This document shows, piece by piece, positions 27,061-36,377 of a DNA stretch of 54,293 bases. Source of the stretch: Bacilli bacterium (GTDB lineage Bacteria > Bacillota_I > Bacilli_A > RF39 > UBA660); the NCBI GenBank assembly GCA_900772095.1, contig CAAGQJ010000045.1:1-54293 (forward strand), given 5' to 3'. The number at the start of each line of letters is the position of its first letter. Within the stretch, counting starts at the first letter, position 1. The position numbers and the translations under genes are program-made. Under the pieces are notes generated by a model. It saw only the letters and a list, made by a program, of their open reading frames with translations, made no database searches and was not told the DNA's origin.

Positions 27061-27324
27061 TTATTTTTTTAGTAGTACAAGTTTATCCTTGTACTTTTCA
27101 TACAATAATAAAATTTTATCATATGTATCACTATTAACATCATTTTTAATTCTATTTAAAACTTTAACCTCATCTTTTAATATTTCATCAAAATTATTCT
27201 TAATATAAATATAAACTATATTAATATCATTACTATTAATTTTCATATTTTCTTTTTCCAAAAACCTATTAATATCATCAATAGTCATTTTATTAATATA
27301 ATTTTTTATCATTTTTTCATACAA
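27061..27324 (-). CDS. DUF2624-like small protein (YqfT-like)
   Basis: The protein (87 residues with this start) is helical and charged, with no membrane segment. The opening KNYINKMTIDDINRF and the later spacing of hydrophobic residues resemble the DUF2624 family (B. subtilis YqfT), whose function is unknown. Start choice is uncertain: TTG 27324 has AGGTG at the best distance, ATG 27312 is the first ATG, and GTG 27333 overlaps the RBS. It is a lone minus-strand gene divergent from the PBP2 gene. Confidence 0.6.
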   Translation of the reverse strand: MYEKMIKNYINKMTIDDINRFLEKENMKINSNDINIVYIYIKNNFDEILKDEVKVLNRIKNDVNSDTYDKILLLYEKYKDKLVLLKK

Positions 27325-27382
27325 AATAATCACCTATGTTATTTTATGTAATAAATTTTAAAAATTAACAAAAAATAATAAT

Positions 27383-29440
27383 ATGAAAAACAAAAAGAAA
27401 TCACATTACAATTTGAATAAGAAAATAAACAAAAAAATAAATATAATAGAATTACTAATTATATTAGTTTTTTCATGTATTTTTTTAAGAATATGTTATT
27501 TAAACATAATAAGATCATCTTACTATAAAATGCTATTATCAAAAAATACCACAACCTATGTCTATGGAGAAAGCACTCCAAGAGGCAGAATTTACGACAG
27601 AAATCATAAATTACTAGTTGATAATACAGCAGTAAAAAGTATATATTATAAAAAAAGTAAAAACATTACTACTGAAGAAGAAATATCTCTAGCATATGAA
27701 GTAAGTAATAATTTATCTTTAGATTATGATAACTTAAGTACAAGAAATTTAAAAGAATTTTACTTATTACTTCATAGCAAAGAATGTGATAATAAAATAA
27801 CAGAAAAAGAATACAAAGATTTAGAAAATAGAAAACTAACTATAGATGATATATACGAATTAAAAATAGAAAGAATATCAAAAGAAGATTTAAACACTTT
27901 AAAAGACAAAGATAAAAAAGCAGCATACTTATACTATTTAATGAATAATGGTTATTATTATGATGAAAAAGATATAAAAGTAACAAATGTAACAGAAAAA
28001 GAATACGCTTACATCCTAGAAAATAGTGATAAATTAAAAGGCTTTTTTACTAAATTAGAATGGGAAAGAACTTACCCCTATAACAGCACTTTAAGAGACA
28101 TACTAGGAAATGTTTCTAGTACCACAACAGGAATACCAGAAGAAGATGCAAATTATTACTTAAAAAAAGGCTATTTATTAACAGATAGAGTAGGAATAAG
28201 TGGCTTAGAAAAACAATATGAAGACATTTTAAAAGGAGCAAAAGCTAAATATCAAGTACTAGATGATGGAACTTTAAAATTAATAGAAGAAGGAAAAAAA
28301 GGAACAGATATTGTACTTTCAATTGATATAGACCTTCAAATAGAATTAGAAGAAATGATGGATAAAGAAATAATCAAAACCAAAAAAGAACCAAATACAA
28401 GATTTTACAGTGGTAGCTATATAGTTATTCAAAATCCTTATACTGGAGAAATATATTCAATGGTAGGAAGAAGCTTAACTAAAACAAAAAAAGGCTATCA
28501 AATATACGATAATAGTTTAGGAACAATATTAACTAACATAACCCCAGGTTCTGTAGTGAAAGGAGCCTCTATTATTGTAGGTTATAATACTAAAGTAATA
28601 GATATAGGAACAGTTATGGAAGACAAATGCATAAAACTATACAATTTACCAAGTAAATGCTCATGGACTACATTAGGTACGATAAATGACATCGAAGCCC
28701 TAGCAAGATCAAGCAACGTATATCAATATAAAATAGCAATGATGGTCGGTGGCTTTAAATATAAGTATAATAAAGTATTAAAAATAGACGAAAAAGCCTT
28801 TGATATATATAGAAATGTTTTCTATCAATTTGGATTAGGTGTTAAAACTGGAATAGATTATCCAATAGAAGAAGCAGGATATAAAAGCGATAAAAAAGAT
28901 GGAGATTTGTTAATAAACTACTCAATAGGACAATATGATACGTATACACCAATGCAATTATCTCAATATATTTCAACAATAGCAAATAAAGGAAGCCGTA
29001 TAAGACCACACCTTTTAAAAGAAGTATTAAATGATAAACAAGAAACAATTTATAAAGTAAGTCCTGTAGTGTTAAACAAAGTAGATACAGAAGATAAATA
29101 TTTAGAAAGAGTAAGACAAGGCTTTCAAAAAGTTATGAGTACAGGAACAGGTAGATTTGGCTATATGGGAAGTGTTAATAAACCAGCAGGTAAAACCGGT
29201 ACTAGTGAAAGCTTTATAGATGTAGATAATGATGGCGTAATTGACTATGAAACAACTACTAATAATTTTGTAGGATATGCCCCATATGATAAACCAGTTA
29301 TGTCAATCGCAGTATCATCTCCACATGTACAAGACCCCAATCAAGGAAAATATAAAACAGATGTAAACCTTAGAATATCAAAAAATGCTTCAAATATATT
29401 TTTCAAATACTATGATTATAATGGAAATAGAAAAAAATAA
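27383..29440 (+). CDS. Class B penicillin-binding protein (PBP2-type transpeptidase)
   Basis: This 685-residue protein has one N-terminal membrane anchor (~20-44), a PBP dimerisation domain starting at PRGRIYDRN, and a C-terminal transpeptidase domain. The active-site motifs are SVVK (in TPGSVVKGA), SSN (in ARSSNVYQYK) and KTG (in AGKTGTSE). It cross-links peptidoglycan, and PBP2-type enzymes are usually linked with elongation or division. The gene lies close to ftsA-ftsZ but is separated from them by an Rpn-type gene. No clear RBS is visible before ATG 27383. Confidence 0.9.
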   Translation: MKNKKKSHYNLNKKINKKINIIELLIILVFSCIFLRICYLNIIRSSYYKMLLSKNTTTYVYGESTPRGRIYDRNHKLLVDNTAVKSIYYKKSKNITTEEEISLAYEVSNNLSLDYDNLSTRNLKEFYLLLHSKECDNKITEKEYKDLENRKLTIDDIYELKIERISKEDLNTLKDKDKKAAYLYYLMNNGYYYDEKDIKVTNVTEKEYAYILENSDKLKGFFTKLEWERTYPYNSTLRDILGNVSSTTTGIPEEDANYYLKKGYLLTDRVGISGLEKQYEDILKGAKAKYQVLDDGTLKLIEEGKKGTDIVLSIDIDLQIELEEMMDKEIIKTKKEPNTRFYSGSYIVIQNPYTGEIYSMVGRSLTKTKKGYQIYDNSLGTILTNITPGSVVKGASIIVGYNTKVIDIGTVMEDKCIKLYNLPSKCSWTTLGTINDIEALARSSNVYQYKIAMMVGGFKYKYNKVLKIDEKAFDIYRNVFYQFGLGVKTGIDYPIEEAGYKSDKKDGDLLINYSIGQYDTYTPMQLSQYISTIANKGSRIRPHLLKEVLNDKQETIYKVSPVVLNKVDTEDKYLERVRQGFQKVMSTGTGRFGYMGSVNKPAGKTGTSESFIDVDNDGVIDYETTTNNFVGYAPYDKPVMSIAVSSPHVQDPNQGKYKTDVNLRISKNASNIFFKYYDYNGNRKK

Positions 29441-29526
29441 AATAACTCCCCAAAAAATTAAAATTTTTTATAAAAAACAAGGTGACTTCATTTTTTAAGA
29501 CAATTATTATATTGGAGGGGATAAAA

Positions 29527-30465
29527 ATGAAGGAAAACTTCAAACAAAATAGATTGTTAAACAAAGAAACAATTTTAGAAAAACAAATAACAGAAAAATA
29601 TTCTTACGGAAAAGTAGAAAGGGGAAAGAAAATACCAATTACATCAGATGCAATGTTTAAATGTATGTTAGGTAATGAAAAAAGAAAAATATTCTTACTC
29701 AGATTATTAAAAGCAACATTTGATATATACGAAATGGGAGACTTACTTGATTTAGAATATATAAAAAATACAGTAGAGCAAGAAAATTATTATGATAAAG
29801 GAAGAGTAGTAGACTTAATAGCAAAAAGTAACTTAGGTATACTAAATGTAGAAGTAAACAATAATTCTTCAACTAATAGATATATGTTAAGAAGAAATAT
29901 TGGATATGCCTTTGCTATAAGTAACTCCCAAATAAAAAGAGGAAATAACTATATAAAGTATGTACCAACAATTCAAATTAACATTAATAACTTTGCTATA
30001 AAAGGAGAAAAACGTTCAACAGTACTATACTATATATCAGATGAAAAAGGTAATCCATTAACAGATGACTTAATAATAATCCAAATCTATCTTCCAAATA
30101 TAAGAAGAAAATGGTATAATAAAGAAGAATTAACAGAAATGGATAAAATATTATTAGTATATAATGAAGATACAAATAATCTAGATCCAAAGTTATATGA
30201 AGGAGATAAAAATATGGAAAAATATTTAAAAGAAGCAGAGGATGTAAGTAAAGATGAAGAAATAATTGGACTATATGATTTAGAAGAATTAAGAAAAGAC
30301 CAAATGCTAGCTGCTAAAGAAACCGGATATAATGAAGGAATGGAACAAGGAAAAAACGAAGAAAAACTATCAATAGCAAGCAAATTACTAAAAGAAGGAC
30401 TAAGTATAGAACAAATAATAAAAGTTACTAATTTAAGCCCAAAAGAAATAGAAAGTTTAAATTAG
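29527..30465 (+). CDS. Rpn family / PD-(D/E)XK nuclease family putative transposase
   Basis: This 312-residue protein has the PD-(D/E)XK core with Asp96 in RVVDLIAKS and Glu109-Val-Asn111 in place of the more usual (D/E)xQ or (D/E)xK, then a helical C-terminus with RKDQMLAAKE and QIIKVTNLSPKEIE. Members were named for promoting recombination or as transposase-like proteins, but their role is often unclear. ATG 29527 has TTGGAGGGG upstream. It is inserted between PBP2 and ftsA. A decayed paralog fragment is at 10510-10639. The unusual Asn at the third catalytic position may reduce activity. Confidence 0.82.
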   Translation: MKENFKQNRLLNKETILEKQITEKYSYGKVERGKKIPITSDAMFKCMLGNEKRKIFLLRLLKATFDIYEMGDLLDLEYIKNTVEQENYYDKGRVVDLIAKSNLGILNVEVNNNSSTNRYMLRRNIGYAFAISNSQIKRGNNYIKYVPTIQININNFAIKGEKRSTVLYYISDEKGNPLTDDLIIIQIYLPNIRRKWYNKEELTEMDKILLVYNEDTNNLDPKLYEGDKNMEKYLKEAEDVSKDEEIIGLYDLEELRKDQMLAAKETGYNEGMEQGKNEEKLSIASKLLKEGLSIEQIIKVTNLSPKEIESLN

Positions 30466-30481
30466 TAACTTTCTTTTTTTT
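30451..30481 (+). terminator. Terminator overlapping the end of the Rpn-type gene
   Basis: GAAAGTT, a 9-base loop and AACTTTC followed by eight T. The gene's stop codon lies inside the loop. Confidence 0.75.
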
Positions 30482-30530
30482 AATCAATTTCTTATTATTT
30501 AAAATATATACTATCGTTTTTATTTTGTAC

Positions 30531-30559
30531 TTGAGTTTTCTTTCTAGTTATTGTATAAT
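30531..30559 (+). promoter_or_regulatory. Promoter of ftsA-ftsZ
   Basis: TTGAGT at 30531-30536, 17-bp spacer and TATAAT at 30554-30559; the ftsA start follows 26 bp later with a GAGGTAGG RBS. Confidence 0.65.
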
Positions 30560-30585
30560 TTAAATAGAATGTTAGAGGTAGGCTT

Positions 30586-31821
30586 ATGAGAAATATTTAT
30601 TCTAGTATTGATATTGGAACAGATGAAATTAAAATTGTTGTTATGGAATATTTTAATGATAAGTACAATGTTTTAGCATCTTCAAGTGTTAAATCTTTTG
30701 GCGTTAAACAAGGTTTAATTGTTGATGCCTCTTTAGTTACTAGTTCAATAAAAAAATGTGTTAAACAAGTTGAAAGTAAATTAGGAACTAAATTAGAAAA
30801 ATTAATCGCAGTAGTTCCCTCCAATAACATAGAAATCACTATCGGGTCTTCTAGTACTAATGTTGATACCATGAATAACATAATAGATGGCGATACAATA
30901 TTTAAAGGAATGCAAAAATGTTTAAAAGATAGTGCCGATTCTTCTCTGGAAGTAGTTGGTGTTTTTCCTATAGAATACATTATCAATAAAAATAAAAAAG
31001 TTAATAACCCTCTAGGTTTAGAAGGAACTAACTTATCTATGAAATGTATCATCGCATCAGTACCAAGAAAAAATGTATATTCTGTTGTCAGTGTTATAGA
31101 ATCTTTAGGAATTGAAGTAGTAGACATACTAATTTCCTCTATCGGAGATTACTATGTTGCTAAAAATAGAGAACTTGATAGCAAAGTAGTCGGATGTATT
31201 AATATTGGTAAAGAAAAAAGTGTACTTTCAATTTTTAATAAAGGAATAATCGTAAAAGAAGAAGTTGTTAAACTTGGTTTTGACAAAATAATTGAAGACA
31301 TAGTATTTAATTACAAAACAGATGAGGAAGAAACCTTAAAAATAATTAAAGATTTTGCTGTTGCCAATAGAAAATATGCTGATAGTGATGAAATATACAC
31401 CTCTACCAATAGAAACTGCGAAAAAATAGATATTAATAATTACAAATTAGCAGAATTAATAGAATATAGAATAGTTGAATTATTAAAAAATATTAAAAAT
31501 CAAATAAATAACTTAACAAATAAAGAAATTGGTTATATAATTATTACAGGGGGTATTACTTCTATGCTAGGATTTAATGCGATTGTTTCTGAATTATATT
31601 CTAAAAACGTATCTGTTTTAAATACTGGTGTAATTGGTATAAGAGACAATAAATATATTACTTGCTATGGTGCAATTAAATATTTTGTAGATAAATTAAA
31701 CTTACGTGAAAAAGAGTACACTATGTTTTCAAATGAAAAAGTTGAAGAAATCATAGTAAATGGCAAAAAAATGGGCAATAGTAGTGTACTAGGTAAGATA
31801 TTTGATAGAATTTTTGATTAA
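30586..31821 (+). CDS. ftsA: Cell division protein FtsA
   Basis: This 411-residue protein has the actin-like ATPase fold: SIDIGTDEIKIVV at the N-terminus, GCINIGKEK and IIITGGITSMLGF later, and a C-terminal amphipathic helix (SVLGKIFDRIFD) that would anchor it to the membrane. FtsA tethers FtsZ filaments to the membrane and recruits divisome proteins. It is co-transcribed with ftsZ, 17 bp downstream. It lacks the other dcw genes nearby, so the division cluster is broken up in this genome. Confidence 0.92.
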   Translation: MRNIYSSIDIGTDEIKIVVMEYFNDKYNVLASSSVKSFGVKQGLIVDASLVTSSIKKCVKQVESKLGTKLEKLIAVVPSNNIEITIGSSSTNVDTMNNIIDGDTIFKGMQKCLKDSADSSLEVVGVFPIEYIINKNKKVNNPLGLEGTNLSMKCIIASVPRKNVYSVVSVIESLGIEVVDILISSIGDYYVAKNRELDSKVVGCINIGKEKSVLSIFNKGIIVKEEVVKLGFDKIIEDIVFNYKTDEEETLKIIKDFAVANRKYADSDEIYTSTNRNCEKIDINNYKLAELIEYRIVELLKNIKNQINNLTNKEIGYIIITGGITSMLGFNAIVSELYSKNVSVLNTGVIGIRDNKYITCYGAIKYFVDKLNLREKEYTMFSNEKVEEIIVNGKKMGNSSVLGKIFDRIFD

Positions 31822-31838
31822 AATAAGGAGATGATGTT

Positions 31839-32936
31839 ATGCTTGATTTAGCGATGATGGACCAACTAGCAAAAATAAAAGTAGTAGGCGTTGGTGGTGG
31901 CGGTGGGAACGCCGTTAACCGTATGATAGAAGCAGGTGTTAGAGGAGTAGAATTTATTGTAGTTAATACAGATTCACAAGTTTTGAATGCATCAAAAGCT
32001 GAAAAAAAGATTCAACTTGGGACAGGACTTGGAGCAGGTGCTAAACCTGAGATTGGAAAAGAAACTGCAATTAAAGCCAAAAAGGAAATAGAAGAGGCAC
32101 TTAAAGGTGCTGATATGGTATTCATTACTTGTGGTATGGGTGGTGGTACCGGAACAGGTGCTGCTCCAGTAATCGCAGAAATAGCAGAGAACCTTGGCGC
32201 ACTTACTGTAGGTATCGTAACTCGTCCTTTCTCATTTGAAGGAAGAAGAAGAATGGATAACGCAATGGCAGGTATTGAAGAATTAAAAAAACATGTAGAT
32301 ACCTTAATTGTAATACCAAACGATAGATTAAGAGAAATAATAGATAAATCAACATCTATGCTTGATGCCTTTAAAGAAGTTGATAATGTACTTCTTCGTG
32401 GTGTCCAATCAATTTCAGACTTAATCGCAGTAGTAGGTTTAGTTAACCTAGACTTTGCAGATATTCGTGCAGTTATGGAAAAATCAGGCAACGCTATTAT
32501 AGGTATAGGTATAGGTATGGGAGAAGATAGAGCAATTGAAGCAGCTAAACAAGCTGTATCATCACCACTTCTTGAAACTTCAATACATGGTGCAACAGAT
32601 GCAATTATAAATATTACAGGTGGCTCTAATTTAACATTATTCGAAGCAGAACAAGCAGCAGAAGTAGTAAGAGCAGCAGCAAACACTGATATTAATACAA
32701 TATTCGGTTCTGTAATAAATGAAAACTTAAATGATGAAGTCATTGTTACAGTAATAGCTACTGGTTTTGATAAAAAAAGCGCTAAACCTTTATATAACCA
32801 AATTAATGGCAATGCAACAGGAAAAAGAGTAACACCAGATATTGACGATTTCGATGATGACGATTCAGGTTCTACAACTTCAGGATTTGAACCATCTGAG
32901 ATTGAAATTCCAACATTTATGCATAAAAACTTCTAA
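31839..32936 (+). CDS. ftsZ: Cell division protein FtsZ
   Basis: The 365-residue protein has the tubulin-like GTPase with GVGGGGGNAVNRM, the signature GGGTGTGAAP, and NTDSQVL, followed by a short acidic linker and the conserved C-terminal peptide EIEIPTFMHKNF that binds FtsA and other tethers. FtsZ polymerises into the division ring. RBS AAGGAGATG. A terminator follows directly after the stop. The linker is short compared with most FtsZ proteins, as is common in small genomes. Confidence 0.97.
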   Translation: MLDLAMMDQLAKIKVVGVGGGGGNAVNRMIEAGVRGVEFIVVNTDSQVLNASKAEKKIQLGTGLGAGAKPEIGKETAIKAKKEIEEALKGADMVFITCGMGGGTGTGAAPVIAEIAENLGALTVGIVTRPFSFEGRRRMDNAMAGIEELKKHVDTLIVIPNDRLREIIDKSTSMLDAFKEVDNVLLRGVQSISDLIAVVGLVNLDFADIRAVMEKSGNAIIGIGIGMGEDRAIEAAKQAVSSPLLETSIHGATDAIINITGGSNLTLFEAEQAAEVVRAAANTDINTIFGSVINENLNDEVIVTVIATGFDKKSAKPLYNQINGNATGKRVTPDIDDFDDDDSGSTTSGFEPSEIEIPTFMHKNF

Positions 32937-32956
32937 AGGCTTTAGCCTTTTTTTTC
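32935..32956 (+). terminator. Terminator after ftsZ
   Basis: AAAGGC and GCCTTT with a small loop, followed by eight T. Confidence 0.8.
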
Positions 32957-32968
32957 TAGGAGAAACAT

Positions 32969-33487
32969 ATGAAACAAGAACTAAGAAACAAATATAGAAC
33001 AATAAGAAAAAGTATTAAATTCAAAAAAATAAGAGACTTTATTATCTTCATCAAACTAATAACCAATAAAAAAATAAAGAAAAGCAAAAAAATACTTACT
33101 TATGTATCCACCAAAGAAGAGATTGATACAATAAGAATAATTAAATACTTTATAAATAAAAAAGAAATTTACGTTCCTACTATAGAAAATGACTTAATTA
33201 ACTTTTATCGCATTAAATCACTAAATGACTTAAAAGTAGGAAAATATAAAATTCTAGAACCAATCAGTCAAGGAAAAATAACTAACTTTAAAAATGCTGT
33301 TTGCATAACTCCGGGAATATGCTTTTCAAAAAATCATTATCGCATCGGCTATGGAAAAGGTTTTTATGATAAATTCTTTGCTAAAAATAAAGTATATTCA
33401 ATTGGACTATGCTATAAAAAATGTCTAATAAATAATCTTTCACTTGACAAGTATGATATAATAGTGGATAAATTAATTACTGATTAG
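32969..33487 (+). CDS. 5-formyltetrahydrofolate cyclo-ligase
   Basis: This 172-residue protein matches the 5-FTHF cyclo-ligase family (MTHFS/YgfA): a basic N-terminus with KQELRNKYRTIRK, YVSTKEEIDT, the PTIEN segment and the C-terminal motif YRIGYGKGFYDKF that binds ATP and folate. It converts 5-formyl-THF to 5,10-methenyl-THF in one-carbon metabolism. The family sequence is somewhat divergent in the middle. RBS CTAGGAG. The next gene starts 9 bp after its stop. Confidence 0.85.
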   Translation: MKQELRNKYRTIRKSIKFKKIRDFIIFIKLITNKKIKKSKKILTYVSTKEEIDTIRIIKYFINKKEIYVPTIENDLINFYRIKSLNDLKVGKYKILEPISQGKITNFKNAVCITPGICFSKNHYRIGYGKGFYDKFFAKNKVYSIGLCYKKCLINNLSLDKYDIIVDKLITD

Positions 33488-33495
33488 GAGTTCAA

Positions 33496-35289
33496 ATGAA
33501 AAAAGAAAAGATTACACTAGCAAAAGATATTATTAGTAGTGATTTAGATACTAGAAAAAAACTACTTAAAGATAAAGAAATAAGAGATGAACTACTTAAT
33601 GATGAAAGATATTATGACTTCTTTCACCTAGTAGAATTCTTAACAGAAACTGATATTGATTATTTCTTAGATGATGATATGATAAACAGAATACTTAAAA
33701 ACAATTCAAAATTAACTAAATTAGATGCCTTTTTAAACAATCACTATAGTTCCAAATTTTTATCTCATGGCACTATATTTGAATACCTATTAGAAAACTA
33801 TGATTGCTTTAATTCCTTAGATTATGAATTTGGAATATCTCTATTTAATTACATACTAAAAAATCCTAAATATATTAAAAGCATTTCTTACTTAAATAGC
33901 GATGTTCAGTATCAAATATTCTCTAACAAAACCCTAAGAAAAAAACTAATTAATCTTAATATTAAAGAAAATTACTTATATCTGCTTGATAGAAAAGTCA
34001 TAACTATATTACTAGAAGAAAAATACTATCAAAATATGTTTTTAAATAGCAATATAGATATAATTCACTCCTATATAAAAGAAAATGACAATATACCAAC
34101 AAATATACTATGTAAAGAACTAATAAATAAATATACTAATATAAAAGATATTAATAAATATAGAAACTATTTAGAAGAAATTAACAACATTACGCTAAAA
34201 AATATGATTACAAAACAAAGAAAAAAATACTATATAAAAACCATAAATGAAACTAAAGAAGAATTATTACCTTTTTATTACAGTATTTATGAAAAAATAA
34301 TAAATAAAGAAGATTATAAAAATATAATTAAAGAAGACCCATACTATTTTTATAATATAGATAAAATAATTAATAACAAATCTCTTCTAAAAAAATATTT
34401 AAAAGAACTATCTACCAAAAGAATGCTTGAAATAACAATAGATATGTATTTCGAAGATATATCATATAATTTTTTAAAAAACATTTACTCCATTTTACAA
34501 TATATTTGCTTAATAGATAAAGTCATAATTCCTAAAGAAAATTTAAGCATTTATTTAAAATTTATTAATTATTATAATATGAGTACAAAAGAACAAATAG
34601 AACTATTTAACAACCTAAACAATGGCAAAGACTACGTATCAATGTTTTATGATGACTTCATGACTGTAAAAAAACATTCCTATGAAAATATAAACAATAG
34701 TGTAATCAATCTAAATAATTTAGATAGTTTTAACAATAACATATATGAATTAAATGGAGAAGACTTCTATATTCTAGTACATCATACAACTTTTGATAAA
34801 AAAATAGGTGGAAAATGGGATATTCCCTCTGATACATTATCCTTAAGTTTAATTAGTCATAACAACATGAACACATTTAGAAATCCCCACAAAAATATCA
34901 TATTAGGATTTAATATTGATACTTCAAATATTATACATTTATATGAATCTGACTCTTTCTCTGAAGAACTAGAAAGCAGTACAAGAATTCAAAGACTACT
35001 TACAAAAGAAGAACTAATAAATAGGACAAAAGGATATAATGAAATAGTAGTTAGAAATAAAAACTTCGATGGAAAATATAGTTTATTTCCTAGTTATGTA
35101 GTATGCTATGACTTTATAGGTAATGGTGACTTAAACTTTAGTAAAATGTATAACATACCAATTTTATTGATACACACTGATAAATATAGTTTAAAAGATA
35201 GAGAAATGATTGACGCTGTAGGTGATAACTACATGAGCGGTTATTCTGCTAGCTATATTGATGTAGACACTTATAAAAAAATGTCGTAG
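33496..35289 (+). CDS. Large protein of unknown function with a possible ADP-ribosyltransferase-like C-terminus
   Basis: The 597-residue soluble protein has a long helical, Lys/Asn/Leu-rich N-terminal part (~1-410) and a more globular C-terminal region (~415-597). In the C-terminal part the order LVHHTTF, LSLSLIS, then GYNEIVV recalls the His, Ser-x-Ser and Glu positions of ADP-ribosyltransferase folds, but this is a speculative pattern match. I do not recognise the protein otherwise. It has no signal peptide or membrane segment. It probably shares a transcript with the formyl-THF ligase gene. RBS TTAGGAG. Confidence 0.6.
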   Translation: MKKEKITLAKDIISSDLDTRKKLLKDKEIRDELLNDERYYDFFHLVEFLTETDIDYFLDDDMINRILKNNSKLTKLDAFLNNHYSSKFLSHGTIFEYLLENYDCFNSLDYEFGISLFNYILKNPKYIKSISYLNSDVQYQIFSNKTLRKKLINLNIKENYLYLLDRKVITILLEEKYYQNMFLNSNIDIIHSYIKENDNIPTNILCKELINKYTNIKDINKYRNYLEEINNITLKNMITKQRKKYYIKTINETKEELLPFYYSIYEKIINKEDYKNIIKEDPYYFYNIDKIINNKSLLKKYLKELSTKRMLEITIDMYFEDISYNFLKNIYSILQYICLIDKVIIPKENLSIYLKFINYYNMSTKEQIELFNNLNNGKDYVSMFYDDFMTVKKHSYENINNSVINLNNLDSFNNNIYELNGEDFYILVHHTTFDKKIGGKWDIPSDTLSLSLISHNNMNTFRNPHKNIILGFNIDTSNIIHLYESDSFSEELESSTRIQRLLTKEELINRTKGYNEIVVRNKNFDGKYSLFPSYVVCYDFIGNGDLNFSKMYNIPILLIHTDKYSLKDREMIDAVGDNYMSGYSASYIDVDTYKKMS

Positions 35290-35352
35290 TTCTAAGTTAT
35301 AAGTATATACATAAAAATGCTTCCTTCATATATTATGGTAGGGGGTATTTTT

Positions 35353-35970
35353 ATGTTTTCAAAAGAATACTGTGAACTAGAAGAATTAAGAAGAAAACTA
35401 TTAAAACTAGGTATTGGTTATTCAGTTATCGGTAAAAAAGGAGATAGAGGTCCAAAAGGAGAACAAGGTGAAAAAGGTGATAAAGGAGAACCAGGAGAAC
35501 AGGGTGAAAGAGGACCTCAGGGAGAACAAGGTATTCCAGGTCCACTAGTAGCATCTTCAACAGAAGGAATATTCTTTACTACTTTTAGTGATGCTGAAAC
35601 TTCTGACCAAATGCTATTTGAAAATCCATGGACTGTTTCCAACCCATCAGAATACTTTAAAATAGATGAAGACACAGTAGAAGTAGTATCCGGTTTATAT
35701 GAAATAACATTTTCTGGTCTTATAACTAATGCAGATAATACCCATGGTGGAACTTTCTTCTTACAAACTAGTGAAGGTTCAGAAATAAAAGGATTATCTT
35801 TTGAATTAGGACAAGGAAACATATCACAAATGTATTTTTCTAGAACAATATTATTTAGATTTGAAAAAGACACTATTCTAGAAGTTCTAGCATATATAAT
35901 AGGAGAACAAAACACCTCAAATGTTAAAATCTCAGATGTAAATTTATATATAAAGAAAATTCACGAGTAG
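35353..35970 (+). CDS. Collagen-like repeat protein with a C1q/TNF-like C-terminal region
   Basis: The protein (205 residues) has a ~28-residue N-terminus, then about 12 Gly-X-Y triplets (GDRGPKGEQGEKGDKGEPGE and onward) and a ~140-residue beta-rich C-terminal domain resembling the C1q/BclA-type jelly roll that trimerises collagen-like stalks. No signal peptide or sortase motif is seen, so how it would reach the surface is unclear; structural-appendage and phage-fibre roles are both possible. I take ATG 35353, preceded by AGGGGGT. It lies alone before tRNA-Arg. Confidence 0.8.
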   Translation: MFSKEYCELEELRRKLLKLGIGYSVIGKKGDRGPKGEQGEKGDKGEPGEQGERGPQGEQGIPGPLVASSTEGIFFTTFSDAETSDQMLFENPWTVSNPSEYFKIDEDTVEVVSGLYEITFSGLITNADNTHGGTFFLQTSEGSEIKGLSFELGQGNISQMYFSRTILFRFEKDTILEVLAYIIGEQNTSNVKISDVNLYIKKIHE

Positions 35971-36030
35971 TATACTTTAAATATTTTCTTAATTCTATTA
36001 AAAAGTTAAAATATTTTATCTAATTATAAT

Positions 36031-36071
36031 ATAAAATAGTATCATAACCCATAGTTAAGATACTATTTTAT
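36031..36071 (+). terminator. Hairpin between the collagen-like gene and tRNA-Arg
   Basis: ATAAAATAGTATC and GATACTATTTTAT are exact complements around a 15-base loop. It is the likely transcript end of the collagen-like gene, although the T-run is short. Confidence 0.65.
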
Positions 36072-36080
36072 TAAAAACTA

Positions 36081-36109
36081 AAGACTTTTTAAAACATACA
36101 TGTTATAAT
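36081..36109 (+). promoter_or_regulatory. Promoter of tRNA-Arg (extended -10)
   Basis: TATAAT at 36104-36109 preceded by TGt; a weak -35 AAGACT lies 17 bp upstream. The tRNA 5' end is 9 bp after the -10. Confidence 0.6.
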
Positions 36110-36117
36110 GTATATAT

Positions 36118-36194
36118 GTCCCCGTAGCTCAGCAGGATAGAGCAATTGCCTCCTAAGCAATAGGTCGCTAGTTCAAATCTAGTCGGGGACGCCA
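36118..36194 (+). tRNA. tRNA-Arg (anticodon CCU)
   Basis: The acceptor stem is GTCCCCG and CGGGGAC, the D-arm GCTC...GAGC, the anticodon stem ATTGC...GCAAT around loop CTCCTAA (anticodon CCT), and the T-loop reads TTCAAAT. CCA is encoded. It decodes AGG, while AGA is by far the main Arg codon in the surrounding genes. A terminator follows. Confidence 0.93.
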
Positions 36195-36203
36195 GATAAA
36201 TAT

Positions 36204-36230
36204 AAAAAGACTTAACCAAAGTCTTTTTTT
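36204..36230 (+). terminator. Terminator after tRNA-Arg
   Basis: AAAAAGACTT, a 5-base loop and AAGTCTTTTTTT. The remaining ~90 bp before the dlt promoter show no gene. Confidence 0.8.
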
Positions 36231-36319
36231 AATACAATTATCCCTTACCATAAATTTTAAATATAAACTAATGACCTAGAATTACCATGAAAAAATAAGG
36301 TGTTAACTTTACACAAATA

Positions 36320-36348
36320 GTTTACTTTTAAACAGATTATGATATAAT
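36320..36348 (+). promoter_or_regulatory. Promoter of the dlt operon (extended -10)
   Basis: TATAAT at 36343-36348 with TGA directly before it; GTTTAC or TTTACT at 36320-36326 serves as -35 with a 16-17 bp spacer. dltA begins 30 bp downstream. Confidence 0.6.
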
Positions 36349-36377
36349 TTAAGTATACGCAGTAAGGTGATGTAATA

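Noticed and set aside
30597..31127. 176-codon minus-strand frame inside ftsA
   Set aside because: Shadow of ftsA with Ser/Leu-rich translation and no start signals.
32012..32812. Long open frame (266 codons) on the minus strand across ftsZ
   Set aside because: It is antisense to a highly conserved gene and has a composition caused by FtsZ codon bias; no RBS or family match.
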